A stretch of 46,877 bases of DNA from Legionella sp. Its GTDB lineage: Bacteria > Pseudomonadota > Gammaproteobacteria > Legionellales > Legionellaceae. Under the pieces are notes generated by a model. It was not told where the DNA came from. It saw only the letters and a program-made list of their open reading frames with translations, and did no database searches. This document shows positions 17,135 to 27,493 of the stretch, piece after piece (positions within the stretch are counted from its first letter, which is position 1; every line of letters starts with the position of its first letter). Position numbers and translations under genes: made by a program. The stretch lies in contig JACCWN010000036.1 of assembly GCA_013697625.1 (NCBI GenBank), positions 1 to 46,877 on the forward strand, written 5' to 3'.

Positions 17135-18385
17135 TCAACCCAGTATCGCTCGTAAAGCTTTGTAAGAAACAACTGTTAAAATCGATGCAGCTGGAAGGGT
17201 CAAAATCCAAGACATAAAAATATTGCGGATAACAATCAAATTCAAAGCACCAATACCTCTTGCTAATCCTACACCTAAAACAGCACCCACCAAGGTTTGT
17301 GTCGCTGACACAGGAATGCCAGTGCTTGTTGAAATCACAACGGTGGTTGCTGCAGACAGTGTTGCAGCAAAGGCACGACTGGGTGTTAAAGCTGTAATAC
17401 CAGAACCTACCGTCTCAATGACTCTGCGTCCATACATTATTAGTCCTGCAATAACTCCCGTACAACCCAATAAAATAATCCAGGATGGATAATTATTTGC
17501 ATCAAATGGATGAGACTGAGTAACCAAACTATGAACTATGGTAAGTGGACCCACTGCCAATGCCACATCATTGGAGCCATGTGCAAAAGCCATGGCGCAA
17601 GCAGTCATAGCCATCAATACTGCAAAATATTTTTCAACTTGCACAAATCCTTCTCTACGAGTGATTCTTGGGTTTTCTGGAATGTGTTTGATAAATATCA
17701 TCCCAATGATGGTCATAAGTATACTAGACCCCAAGGTTACTGCAAGATTTTGCTTCACATTTAAATGAATGCCAAAATGGTGAAGGCCTTTAAACACTGT
17801 AATAAATGATAAAATAGAACCAACCAAAAAAAGGTAAATAGGAATATAATTTTTTGCTCTGGATAGGGGATTACTCTTAATAAATATAGTTTGCTGGATG
17901 CTGATAAACAATATATAAGCCGTGATTCCAGAAATGATGGGGGAGGTTATCCAACTGATACCAATGCGGGTTACCTGATCCCAATGAATGGCATCTGGCC
18001 CTAAAACAACTGTACCAAAACCCACCATTGAGCCAACCAAGGCATTGGTAATAGACACAGGCACACCTAGGTAGCTTGCTAAGTTCATCCAAATGGTGCA
18101 AGCGAATAAAACACATAGCATACCTTCTATCAATACCAAGGGTTGATTTGCCAGTTGGCTGGTGTTGATGATGCCATCACGCATGGTTTCGGTTACCCCA
18201 GTACCACCTAAGAAGGCACCTGCAAATTCAAATACAATGGCAATTAATAAAGCCTGCTTAACGGTCACAGCCTTTGAGCCCATGGTTGTACTCATGACAT
18301 TGGCTAGATCATTGGCTCCTACTCCCCAAGTCATTAAAAAACAAAGGACAAGCGCAATAATAAGATATAAAATTGAATATTCCAT
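17135..18385 (-). CDS. pit: PiT-family inorganic phosphate transporter
   Basis: Inner-membrane low-affinity phosphate (metal-phosphate/H+ symport) carrier, 416 aa with about ten membrane helices. The duplicated family signature is visible as WGVGANDLANVMSTTMGSKA (residues 21-40) and FAHGSNDVALAVGP in the second half, with STSTGIPVSATQTLVGAV near the C-terminus and PVSITNALVG in the first half. Ten bases separate it from the upstream DUF47 gene, its usual partner, so the pair is an operon. Confidence 0.95.
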   Translation of the reverse strand: MEYSILYLIIALVLCFLMTWGVGANDLANVMSTTMGSKAVTVKQALLIAIVFEFAGAFLGGTGVTETMRDGIINTSQLANQPLVLIEGMLCVLFACTIWMNLASYLGVPVSITNALVGSMVGFGTVVLGPDAIHWDQVTRIGISWITSPIISGITAYILFISIQQTIFIKSNPLSRAKNYIPIYLFLVGSILSFITVFKGLHHFGIHLNVKQNLAVTLGSSILMTIIGMIFIKHIPENPRITRREGFVQVEKYFAVLMAMTACAMAFAHGSNDVALAVGPLTIVHSLVTQSHPFDANNYPSWIILLGCTGVIAGLIMYGRRVIETVGSGITALTPSRAFAATLSAATTVVISTSTGIPVSATQTLVGAVLGVGLARGIGALNLIVIRNIFMSWILTLPAASILTVVSYKALRAILG

Positions 18386-18395
18386 AATAAGTTGG

Positions 18396-19067
18396 TTACC
18401 TGGCTATTAGAATTTGAAGTCGACCGCCCACAGTTTGAGCATGGTCAGCTAATTCGCCAATCCATTGGACTAATTTATAAAGGAAAATCGCATCCACTGC
18501 TGATAAGTTTTTTTCTAAGTCAAAAATTCGATGTCTGATATCTGCAAGTTTTTCGTCCGAATCTTGTTCAATTGCATCTAGAGTTAAAATCATGTCTTCT
18601 ACTATCTTAACTTCACTGCCTCGGAAACTTGTTTCTAATAATTCGTCTAATTCGTTGATTGCATTGCAAGCTTGCTTTGATGCGTCTAAGCATCGGTTCA
18701 AAAATGGCATAAACACAGGTTTTAAGGCTTCAGGAATCGTCATCTGTCGATTATAAATCAAGCCAGCAATCTCTTTGGTCTTATTAGCAATACGGACCTG
18801 GGCGCTCAATAATTCAAGTAAATCTGTGCGTGATACTGGTAAAAATAAACCTGTAGGAAGATGGAGTCTGAGATCGCGCTTAATTAAATCAGCTTCTTTC
18901 TCAATGCTGATTATTTTGTCAAGAATGATTTTGGCAGCCTGCCAATCATGTTGTGAAACTGCTTCAAAAAACGGGTACAGCTGTTTTGCACATTGATGAA
19001 CTTTGCGCATGTGTTGTTCAATAGGCTTTATCGGGGATGGTCCAAACACATTAAAAATACTACCCAT
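18396..19067 (-). CDS. DUF47 (PhoU-like, TIGR00153) protein
   Basis: 223-aa all-helical protein of the PhoU-like DUF47 family, which is usually encoded with PiT transporters and thought to regulate them. Family features include the N-terminal FGPSPIKPIEQHMRKVHQC, the repeated helices with IEKEADLIKRDLRLHLPTGLFLPVSRTDLL and the C-terminal LYKLVQWIGELADHAQTVGGRL. It starts the DUF47-pit operon. Regulation of phosphate uptake is inferred from family and context. Confidence 0.92.
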   Translation of the reverse strand: MGSIFNVFGPSPIKPIEQHMRKVHQCAKQLYPFFEAVSQHDWQAAKIILDKIISIEKEADLIKRDLRLHLPTGLFLPVSRTDLLELLSAQVRIANKTKEIAGLIYNRQMTIPEALKPVFMPFLNRCLDASKQACNAINELDELLETSFRGSEVKIVEDMILTLDAIEQDSDEKLADIRHRIFDLEKNLSAVDAIFLYKLVQWIGELADHAQTVGGRLQILIAR

Positions 19068-19159
19068 GGTTTGTATCTCTAGTAATTACGGGTTTTCAAA
19101 GCATGATACTCTAATTATGTTTAATAAAACAGAATAACCGAATATGTTCGATTTTAGTA

Positions 19160-19321
19160 TCATTCCCAATAATCATTGAGCTCATCTCTTAGCCGTTTTT
19201 CATCTAATTTTTTCTCAAGCCGGATACGGGCATCTTTTACATTGGGGATCTTGATGAGTTCAGGTACAACTTCAATTTTTTCCAAATCTTCTACATCATC
19301 TTCTTCAAATAAATCGCTCAT
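19160..19321 (-). CDS. Small PA3496-like protein, 53 aa
   Basis: A short gene reading MSDLFEEDDVEDLEKIE and ending KKLDEKRLRDELNDYWE. An acidic N-terminus is followed by a charged helix with the 'R-LE-KLDEKRLRDEL' pattern seen in the PA3496 family of short putative regulatory proteins of gammaproteobacteria; I recall the family pattern and have not aligned it. A GAGAG ribosome-like site lies about nine bases before the ATG. It is too short for common ORF cut-offs. Function unknown. Confidence 0.65.
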   Translation of the reverse strand: MSDLFEEDDVEDLEKIEVVPELIKIPNVKDARIRLEKKLDEKRLRDELNDYWE

Positions 19322-19444
19322 TGCATGCTCTCTGGAATGGTAATAGAGGGTTTGATAAGTCGGGTATATACCCTATTTTCATTTTTTTTCATAGTTTTTT
19401 TTTCATTTTACTTAAAATAGTTGAGGTAGGAGAATTTATATAAA

Positions 19445-19538
19445 TTATCTAGATTTGATTAAATATTTATTTCTTTAATAAGTAATTTAATGAATAATCT
19501 AGATTGAATAAATATTTATTTCATTTAATAAATTATTT
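19445..19538. repeat. A+T-rich direct repeat (two ~44-base copies)
   Basis: Copies at 19445-19488 and 19495-19538 share AATATTTATTT and TCTAGATT blocks with small differences. The region 19322-19721 (400 bases) has no gene: it holds this repeat, the palindromic unit at 19580, and otherwise A+T-rich sequence. 6S RNA, often found just upstream of the folate cyclo-ligase gene, is not recognisable here. Confidence 0.55.
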
Positions 19539-19579
19539 TAAAAACATTTCTGATAACTGTTAAATATTTCTCGAAGACT

Positions 19580-19648
19580 GTCGTCCCGGAATTTAGCGCG
19601 ATTTGCCGAGTCTGCGAGGCTTAATCGCGCTAAATGTCCGGGATCCAT
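19580..19648 (+). repeat. Single copy of the dispersed GTCGTCCCGGAATTTAG palindromic unit
   Basis: TTTAGCGCGATT (19592-19603) pairs perfectly with AATCGCGCTAAA (19623-19634), and outside this CCCGGA (19585-19590) pairs with TCCGGG (19637-19642), giving a long imperfect hairpin that ends in GGATCCAT. The start and end match the paired copies at 11659-11826. Confidence 0.85.
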
Positions 19649-19721
19649 TTCCCAGTTTGCAGGTCGTATTTATATATGACAAACAAAGCACTTTACCATG
19701 GCTTTCAAGACATGAGCACAC

Positions 19722-20660
<939 letters not shown>

Positions 20661-20700
20661 TTAATTTGTTATAATATCTTATACAACATAAGGAGCAGGC

Positions 20701-20946
20701 ATGTTTGACCCCAACAAATATGAGGAGATAGCAAAAAAACTGTTTTCTGCACTCCCCAGCAGTTTACAAAATTTTGAAATGGACATCCAACAAAAATTCA
20801 AAGAAGTTCTACAGATGTCATTTGCTCACCTAAATCTTGTTACCCGAGAAGAGTTTGATGTACAGGCAAAAGTGCTTATCCGCACCCGGGAAAAATTAGA
20901 AGCCCTTCAAAAACAAGTAGATACATTGATGAATGATAAATTGTGA
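20701..20946 (+). CDS. ubiK: Ubiquinone biosynthesis accessory factor UbiK (BMFP/DUF526 family)
   Basis: 81-aa helical protein with a predicted coiled coil at the C-terminus (VTREEFDVQAKVLIRTREKL, then EALQKQVDTL). The family trimerises, binds lipid and assists the UbiJ-centred ubiquinone complex under aerobic conditions. An AAGGAG ribosome site precedes the ATG, and a TATAAT at 20670-20675 may be its -10. Position before comM and next to a P-II gene is common in gammaproteobacteria. Seventy-eight bases separate it from comM. Confidence 0.92.
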   Translation: MFDPNKYEEIAKKLFSALPSSLQNFEMDIQQKFKEVLQMSFAHLNLVTREEFDVQAKVLIRTREKLEALQKQVDTLMNDKL

Positions 20947-21024
20947 CATCACCACAAAGGTAATGCGTTCAACTTGACCTAGGAAAAGTGTCAAGCCAGT
21001 CCAACAACTCCATAGGGAAATTCA

Positions 21025-22536
21025 ATGAATCTTGCCTTTGCAAAAACACGTTCAACCGTAGGTATCTTAGCCCACGCAGTTTCCGTAGAAGTTCATTTAT
21101 CCAATGGTATGCCAAGTTTCACCATGGTAGGTCTTGCGCAAACCGCTGTGAAAGAAAGTAAAGATCGGGTAAGAAGCGCCATCATCAACAGTCACTTTGA
21201 ATTTCCTTGCCGCAGGATCACCGTAAATTTGGGCCCTGCGGATTTACCAAAAACGGGCAGTGGCTTTGATTTGCCCATCGCTCTGGGCATCCTTGCAGCC
21301 TCCAAACAAATACCAGATACAAGTTTGCTCACACATGAGTTCATAGGGGAGTTGACCTTAAGCGGGGAACTTCGGGGGGTTGGCGCTATCATTCCTGTGG
21401 TATTGGCAGCTCACAAAGACAAACAAATATTAATCATTGCACAAGCCAATGCTGAAGAAGCTTCCTTGGTTGGTCATCAAGGGGTATATGCAGCAAGCAA
21501 CCTACGAGAGATTTGTAGCTACCTATGCCAAGGCACTCCCTTGCAAGACTTGCCACCAAGGTCTGATTCTATATCTTCTACTCACGATTTGGATTGGTCA
21601 GATATCAAAGGACAATTCCATGCAAAAAAGGCCATGGAAATTGCAGCTTACGGTGGACATAGTATTTTGTTGAGTGGCGCCCCTGGCAGCGGTAAAACCA
21701 TGCTTGCAAAACGATTCAATACCTTATTGCCGCAGTTGTCTGAAACCCAAGCCCTTGAATGTGCCGCAATCAATTCAATCCGGGGTAAATTGCATCATTT
21801 TTCAGAATGGAAAACGCCCCCTTTTAGAGCCCCACACCATACCGCCTCTCCTGTTTCATTGGTTGGGGGAGGAAACCCGCCCAAACCTGGCGAGATTTCA
21901 TTAGCCCATAATGGGGTTTTGTTTTTAGATGAATTACCTGAATTCAATCGAAATGTACTAGAAACCCTGAGAGAACCCTTAGAATCAGGCCAAATTTGTA
22001 TTTCTAGAGCCGCAATACAAACTGAATTCCCTGCGCAATTTCAACTACTTGCAGCCATGAACCCCTGCCCCTGCGGACAGTGGGGCAATCCACAAGCCAA
22101 TTGTTCCTGTAGTCCTGATAGGATAACGCGTTATTTGGCTAAATTATCCGCGCCTTTATTGGATCGCATTGACATGCACATTCAAGTTCAGGCTTTAGCC
22201 CATGAAGCCTTAATTAAAACAAACACCAATCCACCCAAACAAAGCGAAAGCATCCGGAGTCAGGTCATTGGAATCCGCCAGATACAAATTGATAGACAGG
22301 GATGTTTAAATGCACATTTAAGTCCCAATGCTTGTGAACAAGTGTGCTCATTAGGCTCGGCCGAGCAAGATTTTCTTAGTCAGGCTATGAATCGGTTGAA
22401 ATTCTCAGCACGGGGTTTTCATCGATTATTAAAAGTTGCAAGGACCATCGCAGATTTCGAAAATCAACCCCTTGTGAAACTGAATCATCTACAACAAGCC
22501 TTCTCTTTTAAACAGGTATTGCAGATGCCAAAGTAG
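21025..22536 (+). CDS. comM: ComM/YifB, Mg-chelatase-like AAA+ ATPase
   Basis: Hexameric helicase that drives branch migration during natural transformation. The 503-aa protein has an N-terminal Lon-protease-like fold domain (from MNLAFAKTRSTVGI), Walker A GAPGSGKTMLAKR (about residues 217-229), HHTASPVSLVGGG, Walker B GVLFLDELPEF and the four-Cys segment CPCGQWGNPQANCSC, then a C-terminal helical domain with SARGFHRLLKVARTIADFE. The gene is found even in bacteria without known competence, so it does not prove transformation here. Confidence 0.96.
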   Translation: MNLAFAKTRSTVGILAHAVSVEVHLSNGMPSFTMVGLAQTAVKESKDRVRSAIINSHFEFPCRRITVNLGPADLPKTGSGFDLPIALGILAASKQIPDTSLLTHEFIGELTLSGELRGVGAIIPVVLAAHKDKQILIIAQANAEEASLVGHQGVYAASNLREICSYLCQGTPLQDLPPRSDSISSTHDLDWSDIKGQFHAKKAMEIAAYGGHSILLSGAPGSGKTMLAKRFNTLLPQLSETQALECAAINSIRGKLHHFSEWKTPPFRAPHHTASPVSLVGGGNPPKPGEISLAHNGVLFLDELPEFNRNVLETLREPLESGQICISRAAIQTEFPAQFQLLAAMNPCPCGQWGNPQANCSCSPDRITRYLAKLSAPLLDRIDMHIQVQALAHEALIKTNTNPPKQSESIRSQVIGIRQIQIDRQGCLNAHLSPNACEQVCSLGSAEQDFLSQAMNRLKFSARGFHRLLKVARTIADFENQPLVKLNHLQQAFSFKQVLQMPK

Positions 22537-22568
22537 GGATTTTTTGATTTTTGAGCCGACGAATTAAC

Positions 22569-23468
22569 TTAGTCACTAGAGACTATCAATGATTCAAGAA
22601 TGGCCATCCGAGCGTATACACCATTATTCACTTGTTGGAGAATAACCGATTGAGGGCCATCTGCAACTTCGGCAGCTATTTCAATCGCTCGATTGATTGG
22701 ACCAGGATGCATCACCAGGGCCCCTGGTTTTGCATGGAGAAGTTTACTAGCTGTGATTGCATAATCACGGATATAGGTGTTTAGATCCAGGTGGTCCGCA
22801 GCCTTAAGCCTTTCTTGTTGTACCCTCAAACACATGACCACATCGGCATCCAAAACACCCTCTTTTAAATCCTGAGTTACATAGCCATAATGTACGGATG
22901 TGGGTTGCCAAATTTTTGGTGCAACCAGGACCAGCTGCCCTACGCCCAATTTCTTACATATGCATTGAAATGAATTAGCAACGCGTGAATGTTTGATGTC
23001 ACCCACTATGGCAATTTTCAATTGTGTCACATCAGGTTTTAATTCCTTAATGGTCATCATATCCAACAGTGCCTGACTGGGGTGAGCATGCATGCCATCT
23101 CCTGCATTTATGATATGAATCAACCCCCCAAATCTATCTGCCAAGTGCTGCTGCAAGCCTTCTTGTTTGTGACGTATAACGTAATAATGAATGCCCATGG
23201 CTGTAAGGGTTTGAATGGTATCTTCTATCAACTCTCCCTTATTTTCCGAGGACTGTTCAAGATTAAAATTGATTACCTCCATGGATAAACGCCTGGCTGC
23301 CAGCTCAAAACTTACCCGGGTTCGCGTGCTGTTTTCATAAAATAAATTGGCTACTGACTGTTTTGGGAATCCAGGAAACTGTTGTAATGCTTTAAACTGT
23401 AGGGCACGTTCAAGTAAAGAGTTTATTTGATGCACCGTTAATTGGCTAATTTCTAAAAAATGTTTCAT
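22569..23468 (-). CDS. pyrB: Aspartate carbamoyltransferase catalytic chain
   Basis: First committed step of pyrimidine synthesis: carbamoyl phosphate plus aspartate to carbamoyl-aspartate. 299 aa with the carbamoyl-phosphate loop FYENSTRTRVSFE, the HAHPSQALLDM block with its catalytic His, and MHPGPINR for aspartate binding. HPGP instead of the HPLP of E. coli is the form seen in the dihydroorotase-associated or regulatory-chain-free class, but neither pyrC-like nor pyrI/pyrR genes are adjacent. It follows ruvX by six bases, in the yqgE-ruvX-pyrB order known from Pseudomonas and Coxiella. Confidence 0.96.
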   Translation of the reverse strand: MKHFLEISQLTVHQINSLLERALQFKALQQFPGFPKQSVANLFYENSTRTRVSFELAARRLSMEVINFNLEQSSENKGELIEDTIQTLTAMGIHYYVIRHKQEGLQQHLADRFGGLIHIINAGDGMHAHPSQALLDMMTIKELKPDVTQLKIAIVGDIKHSRVANSFQCICKKLGVGQLVLVAPKIWQPTSVHYGYVTQDLKEGVLDADVVMCLRVQQERLKAADHLDLNTYIRDYAITASKLLHAKPGALVMHPGPINRAIEIAAEVADGPQSVILQQVNNGVYARMAILESLIVSSD

Positions 23469-23474
23469 TAAACC

Positions 23475-23894
23475 TCAGTGTGAGTGCTGCAACCATTGTT
23501 CAAGTATAATACATGCTGCTACACCATCCACTTCGGTCTGTTGAATTTTTTTATAACCACCCTTAGAGAATAAGCGCTCTCTTGCTTCTATTGTAGTCAG
23601 CCTTTCATCCACTAAATGCACTTGAAGTTGAAACCTTTTGCCTAATTCTTTGGCAAATCGGCGTGCAGCAGCGGTAGTGTAGAGCAAGCTATCGTCTATA
23701 CAGGTAGGGATACCAACTATCAAAGCCTGAGGTTGCCATTGTGAAATCACTTTTTCAAGGGTTTTCCAATTGGGTTGGCCTAAGCGAGCATCCAGGGTAG
23801 GTAAGGGGGAGGCCGTATGGGTTAAGCGTTGACCAACCGCCAAGCCAATGCGTTTATAACCAAAATCAAAACCGATATATACAGGATCAGGCAT
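23475..23894 (-). CDS. ruvX: RuvX/YqgF, RNase H-fold pre-16S rRNA processing nuclease
   Basis: Putative Holliday-junction resolvase family, now linked to maturation of the 5' end of 16S rRNA. Acidic active-site motifs are FDFGYKRIGLAVGQ near the N-terminus and LVDERLTTIEA, with a final Asp in VDGVAACIIL. The ATG at 23894 (139 aa) overlaps the end of yqgE by eight bases, implying coupled translation. A GTG three codons earlier is possible. Confidence 0.94.
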   Translation of the reverse strand: MPDPVYIGFDFGYKRIGLAVGQRLTHTASPLPTLDARLGQPNWKTLEKVISQWQPQALIVGIPTCIDDSLLYTTAAARRFAKELGKRFQLQVHLVDERLTTIEARERLFSKGGYKKIQQTEVDGVAACIILEQWLQHSH

Positions 23895-24450
23895 GACCAG
23901 CACTTGAGCTTAATTCGTTCATTTTGATACCAAGACTTAAGCCCGCATATTCCCAACGCTTATTAAAGGGTACCTCGTAAAGAATTTCTGCTTTATAGGG
24001 ACAAATCAACCAAATATTATCCATCACTTCTTTTTCCAATTGAGTTTCAGTCCACGCTGTATACCCTAAAGTGACAAGAACATCTTTAGGTCCAACGTCT
24101 TGGGCAATGGCACGGATGATATCATTTGAAGTGGTTACCGTCACCTCATCTTGTAAAAACAAACTTGAACGCCAACCGCCTGTTTGTTTGTGAATGACAA
24201 ACCCACGCTCAGGTTGCACGGGTCCGCCGAACATTAAAGGAAGAAGATTTTTTTCAGTTTTAATGGGTTCAATTTGTAGTTGTTCAAAAACAATGCCAAG
24301 GGGAAACTGCATAGGTCTATTGATCATCAACCCTACTGATCCCTGTGGGTGATGCTCACAAAGGTAAATCACCGATTTTGAAAAATTGGGGTCACGCAGT
24401 GATGGCATAGCAATCAACAGTTGATTTACGAATGGGCTCAAATTTGCCAT
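23887..24450 (-). CDS. yqgE: UPF0301 protein YqgE/AlgH
   Basis: 187-aa member of UPF0301, whose molecular role is unsettled (named AlgH in Pseudomonas). Conserved blocks are LLIAMPSLRDPNFSKSVIYL near the start, GSVGLMINRPM, FGGPVQPERGFVIH and LGYTAWTETQLEKE. The upstream AAGGGGAGA is a good ribosome site. First gene of yqgE-ruvX-pyrB. The divergent region towards the SUF regulator (24451-24839) must hold its promoter. Confidence 0.94.
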   Translation of the reverse strand: MANLSPFVNQLLIAMPSLRDPNFSKSVIYLCEHHPQGSVGLMINRPMQFPLGIVFEQLQIEPIKTEKNLLPLMFGGPVQPERGFVIHKQTGGWRSSLFLQDEVTVTTSNDIIRAIAQDVGPKDVLVTLGYTAWTETQLEKEVMDNIWLICPYKAEILYEVPFNKRWEYAGLSLGIKMNELSSSAGHA

Positions 24451-24839
24451 TGAAATCTCCCCTTCCCCCTAGATTAATTACACCTGTATATATTATTAGT
24501 ATATACTATAATGGTATTTTCTTGATACATTTTGACGTGTTAGCGCCCATATAATTTTCCAAGAGACTAGTCCTGCCAGGTGCAATTATAATTGACTAGG
24601 TTTACTTTGCTAGATATAAGCCTAGTCTGCCGGTTATCCAATCCTATAAAAAATTTTGTGATTTTTAAGATTGAGCCCTGAAGATTCACCCATGAACATT
24701 AGAAATTTACCTCACAATAAGGTATGATCCCACTTTTCTTTATATAGAACCAATTTAGTACTATATTTATGGTATAATAGGGCTATGTCTTGGTTAATCA
24801 AGACCTATTTGGTGCTAGATTATTTTTGTCAGGAGTGAT
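24451..24839. other. Divergent region between yqgE and the SUF operon
   Basis: 389 bases with no credible gene. The right third holds the predicted SUF promoter (TATAAT at 24773-24778) and an operator-like palindrome (24787-24804), listed separately. The left part is A+T-rich with several TATA-like runs (24487-24512) that could serve yqgE on the other strand. Confidence 0.5.
24773..24804 (+). promoter_or_regulatory. Predicted SUF operon -10 box and overlapping operator-like palindrome
   Basis: An exact TATAAT (24773-24778) is followed by GTCTTG-GTTAAT-CAAGAC (24787-24804), an inverted repeat with perfect 6-base arms placed at about +2 to +20. A -35 is not obvious. The position suits a repressor site. 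The downstream Rrf2-family regulator is the natural candidate for binding and autorepression, but the site does not match the E. coli IscR consensus, so the pairing is inferred. Confidence 0.45.
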
Positions 24840-25301
24840 ATGCTGCGCATCAGCAAATTGGCCGATTATGGAACAGTTGTGATGGTGTACCTTGCCAAGC
24901 ATTCGTCGGTCTTGTGTAATGCCCGGGACATAGCATTGCATACACATCTAAACGTTCCTACGGTATCTAAAATTTTAAAACGTCTAACAGGTGCAGGTTT
25001 GCTGATTTCAGAACGTGGAGTGTCGGGCGGATATAGGTTGAAACGCCCTGCTTGTAGTATCACACTATCAGAAATCATCTACGCCTCAGAAATGCAGCGT
25101 GGTTTAACAGAGTGCAGTTTACAGCCAAATGCCTGTTCTTTGCAGGGGTTATGTGAAATTCAAGGCAATTGGCGTTTGATAAGCCAGGCCATAGAGTCTG
25201 CATTAGACAGTGTCAGTTTAGAAGCATTAGCACAACCCAAGTTGCATCAAGGTGATGTGGATAGGGTTAGACAGTTAGCAAGTGGAGTGAGTCGTGGCTA
25301 A
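24840..25301 (+). CDS. Rrf2-family Fe-S-sensing regulator of the SUF operon
   Basis: Winged-helix transcription factor, 153 aa, of the SUF-associated Rrf2 group (TIGR02944-type). The N-terminal DNA-binding part has [16 protein letters not shown] and the recognition helix around [18 protein letters not shown], with the wing RGVSGGYRL. Three cysteines, Cys92, Cys99 and Cys105, match the cluster ligands of IscR (92, 98, 104) with one extra residue in the first gap. It should bind an Fe-S cluster and tune sufBCDS output to cluster demand. CAGGAG ribosome site; overlaps sufB by eight bases. Confidence 0.93.
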   Translation: MLRISKLADYGTVVMVYLAKHSSVLCNARDIALHTHLNVPTVSKILKRLTGAGLLISERGVSGGYRLKRPACSITLSEIIYASEMQRGLTECSLQPNACSLQGLCEIQGNWRLISQAIESALDSVSLEALAQPKLHQGDVDRVRQLASGVSRG

Positions 25302-26742
25302 AAGCAGTGAGCAAATTAATTCTCTGCTCGATAGAGAATACCAACACGGGTTTGTGACCGATGTTGAAGTGGAAACCTTTGAACCAGGCTTAAATGAAGC
25401 TGTCATTGAGCGCTTATCTAAAATCAAAGGCGAGCCTCAATTTTTATTGGAATGGCGCTTACAAGCATACCGCCACTGGCTAACGCTGCCGCATCCACTT
25501 TGGTCTAGTGTGCACTATCCGCCCATAGACTTTCAATCCATTTCTTATTACTCAGCACCTAAAAGAAAGGGCGATGCCCCTAAAAGTTTAGATGAGGTCG
25601 ATCCCGAGTTGTTAAGGATGTATGAAAAATTAGGCATTCCTTTAAGAGAGCAAGAAATGCTGGCAGGTGTTGCAGTTGATGCTGTATTTGACAGCGTTTC
25701 TGTGGCCACTACTTTTAAAGCAAAACTCGCGGAGAAGGGTGTAATTTTTTGCCCATTTTCTGAAGCTGTACATGAGTATCCTGAATTGTTGATGAAATAT
25801 TTAGGAACGGTGGTGTCTTATAGGGATAATTTTTATGCCGCGCTAAATTCTGCCGTATTCAGTGATGGATCTTTTGTATACATTCCCAAAGGGGTACGTT
25901 GCCCTATGGAATTATCAACCTACTTTCGCATAAATGCAGCTTCAACAGGACAATTTGAGCGCACCTTGATCGTTGCAGATGTTGACAGCTATGTCTCCTA
26001 TTTAGAAGGTTGTACAGCGCCTATGCGCGATGAGAACCAATTACATGCGGCTGTAGTCGAATTGGTGGCCTTTGATGGCGCTGAAATCAAATATTCTACT
26101 GTTCAAAATTGGTATCCTGGTGATAAAGAAGGCAAGGGCGGCATCTACAATTTTGTAACCAAACGTGGCGCTTGCCGTGGCAAGAGGTCAAAAATATCTT
26201 GGACCCAAATTGAAACTGGATCTGCCATCACTTGGAAATATCCCAGTGTTATTCTGCAAGGGGACGACTCAGTAGGGGCTTTTTATTCGGTGGCCTTGAC
26301 TAATAATTACCAACAGGCCGATACCGGCACCAAAATGATTCATATTGGAAAAAATACTCGGTCCACTATCATTGCTAAGGGGATAAGTGCAGGTAAGGCA
26401 CATAATGCCTATAGAGGGTTGGTTCGTATAGCACCAACGGCCACCAATGCGAGAAATTATACCCAATGCGATTCACTACTCATTGGCTCTGAATGTTCAG
26501 CGCACACCTTTCCTTATATAGAGGTGAAAAATCCAAGCGCACAAGTTGAGCATGAAGCCACTACCTCTAAAATCAGTGAGGAGCAATTGTTTTATTGTCA
26601 ACAGCGCGGCATAGAAGCTGAAGATGCATTGACGATGCTGGTGAATGGATTTTGTAAACAAGTATTAAAAGAATTACCCATGGAATTTGCGGTGGAAGCC
26701 ACTAAATTATTAGGTATCAGTTTGGAAGGGGCGGTAGGTTAA
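25294..26742 (+). CDS. sufB: Fe-S cluster assembly scaffold SufB
   Basis: 482-aa core of the SufBC2D scaffold on which clusters are built in the cytosol. Family blocks include YYSAPKR near residue 90, [41 protein letters not shown] and, near the end, [20 protein letters not shown], containing the conserved Cys that accepts sulfur or ligates the cluster in E. coli. The GTG-free ATG start overlaps the regulator gene; one base separates its stop from sufC. Confidence 0.98.
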   Translation: MAKSSEQINSLLDREYQHGFVTDVEVETFEPGLNEAVIERLSKIKGEPQFLLEWRLQAYRHWLTLPHPLWSSVHYPPIDFQSISYYSAPKRKGDAPKSLDEVDPELLRMYEKLGIPLREQEMLAGVAVDAVFDSVSVATTFKAKLAEKGVIFCPFSEAVHEYPELLMKYLGTVVSYRDNFYAALNSAVFSDGSFVYIPKGVRCPMELSTYFRINAASTGQFERTLIVADVDSYVSYLEGCTAPMRDENQLHAAVVELVAFDGAEIKYSTVQNWYPGDKEGKGGIYNFVTKRGACRGKRSKISWTQIETGSAITWKYPSVILQGDDSVGAFYSVALTNNYQQADTGTKMIHIGKNTRSTIIAKGISAGKAHNAYRGLVRIAPTATNARNYTQCDSLLIGSECSAHTFPYIEVKNPSAQVEHEATTSKISEEQLFYCQQRGIEAEDALTMLVNGFCKQVLKELPMEFAVEATKLLGISLEGAVG

Positions 26743-26743
26743 T

Positions 26744-27493
26744 ATGTTAACAATCAATAAACTCAATGTTGCAGTCAATGATCAACCCATTTTAAAAGGT
26801 GTAGATCTTAAGGTTCAAGCAGGGGAAGTTCATGCCATCATGGGCCCCAATGGGTCTGGTAAAAGTACTTTATCAAAAGTGTTGGCAGGTCATCCTTCCT
26901 ATGAAATCTTAAGTGGCCAAATGGAGTATTTTGGGCAAGATTTATCTTTGCTTTCTCCTGAAGAAAGAGCCCGTGCCGGTCTGTTTATGTCCTTTCAATA
27001 TCCAGTAGAGATACCTGGTGTAACCAACATCAATTTCTTAAAGGCCTCAGTGAATGCTGTACGTAAGGGACAGGGTAGACAAACCTTAGATGCCATAGAA
27101 TTTTTAAGCTTTATCCGAGAAAAATGCAAATTGTTAGATATGGATGAAAGTTTTTTATACCGCAGCATCAATGAAGGCTTTTCCGGTGGTGAGAAAAAAC
27201 GCAATGAAATACTGCAACTGTTGGCTTTGGAACCAAAATTAGCCATTTTAGACGAAACTGACTCTGGCTTGGATATTGATGCCTTACGGGTTATCTCTCA
27301 AGGTGTAAATGCCATGCGTTCTCCGGAAAGAGCCATTATTCTAGTTACCCATTACCAACGTCTGCTCGATTATATAGAGCCTGATTTTATCCATGTTTTG
27401 GTAGATGGTCGCATCCACCTAACAGGTGATAAAAGTTTGGCTTTGAAATTGGAGGAAAAAGGGTACGGCTGGCTAGAGGATGTGTCTTTATGA
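26744..27493 (+). CDS. sufC: SUF system ATPase SufC
   Basis: ABC-type ATPase, 249 aa, that drives conformational change of the SufBC2D scaffold; it is soluble and has no transport role. Walker A is GPNGSGKST, the signature is EGFSGGEKKRNEILQ and Walker B runs into LAILDETDSGLDIDAL, where ETDSGLD is the SufC-specific form. The stop overlaps the sufD start by four bases (ATGA). Confidence 0.98.
   Translation: MLTINKLNVAVNDQPILKGVDLKVQAGEVHAIMGPNGSGKSTLSKVLAGHPSYEILSGQMEYFGQDLSLLSPEERARAGLFMSFQYPVEIPGVTNINFLKASVNAVRKGQGRQTLDAIEFLSFIREKCKLLDMDESFLYRSINEGFSGGEKKRNEILQLLALEPKLAILDETDSGLDIDALRVISQGVNAMRSPERAIILVTHYQRLLDYIEPDFIHVLVDGRIHLTGDKSLALKLEEKGYGWLEDVSL

Noticed and set aside
19322-19721. 6S RNA upstream of the folate cyclo-ligase gene
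   Set aside because: The usual zapA-ssrS-ygfA setting is absent and the spacer is A+T-rich repeats without the long open-bubble hairpin expected of 6S RNA.
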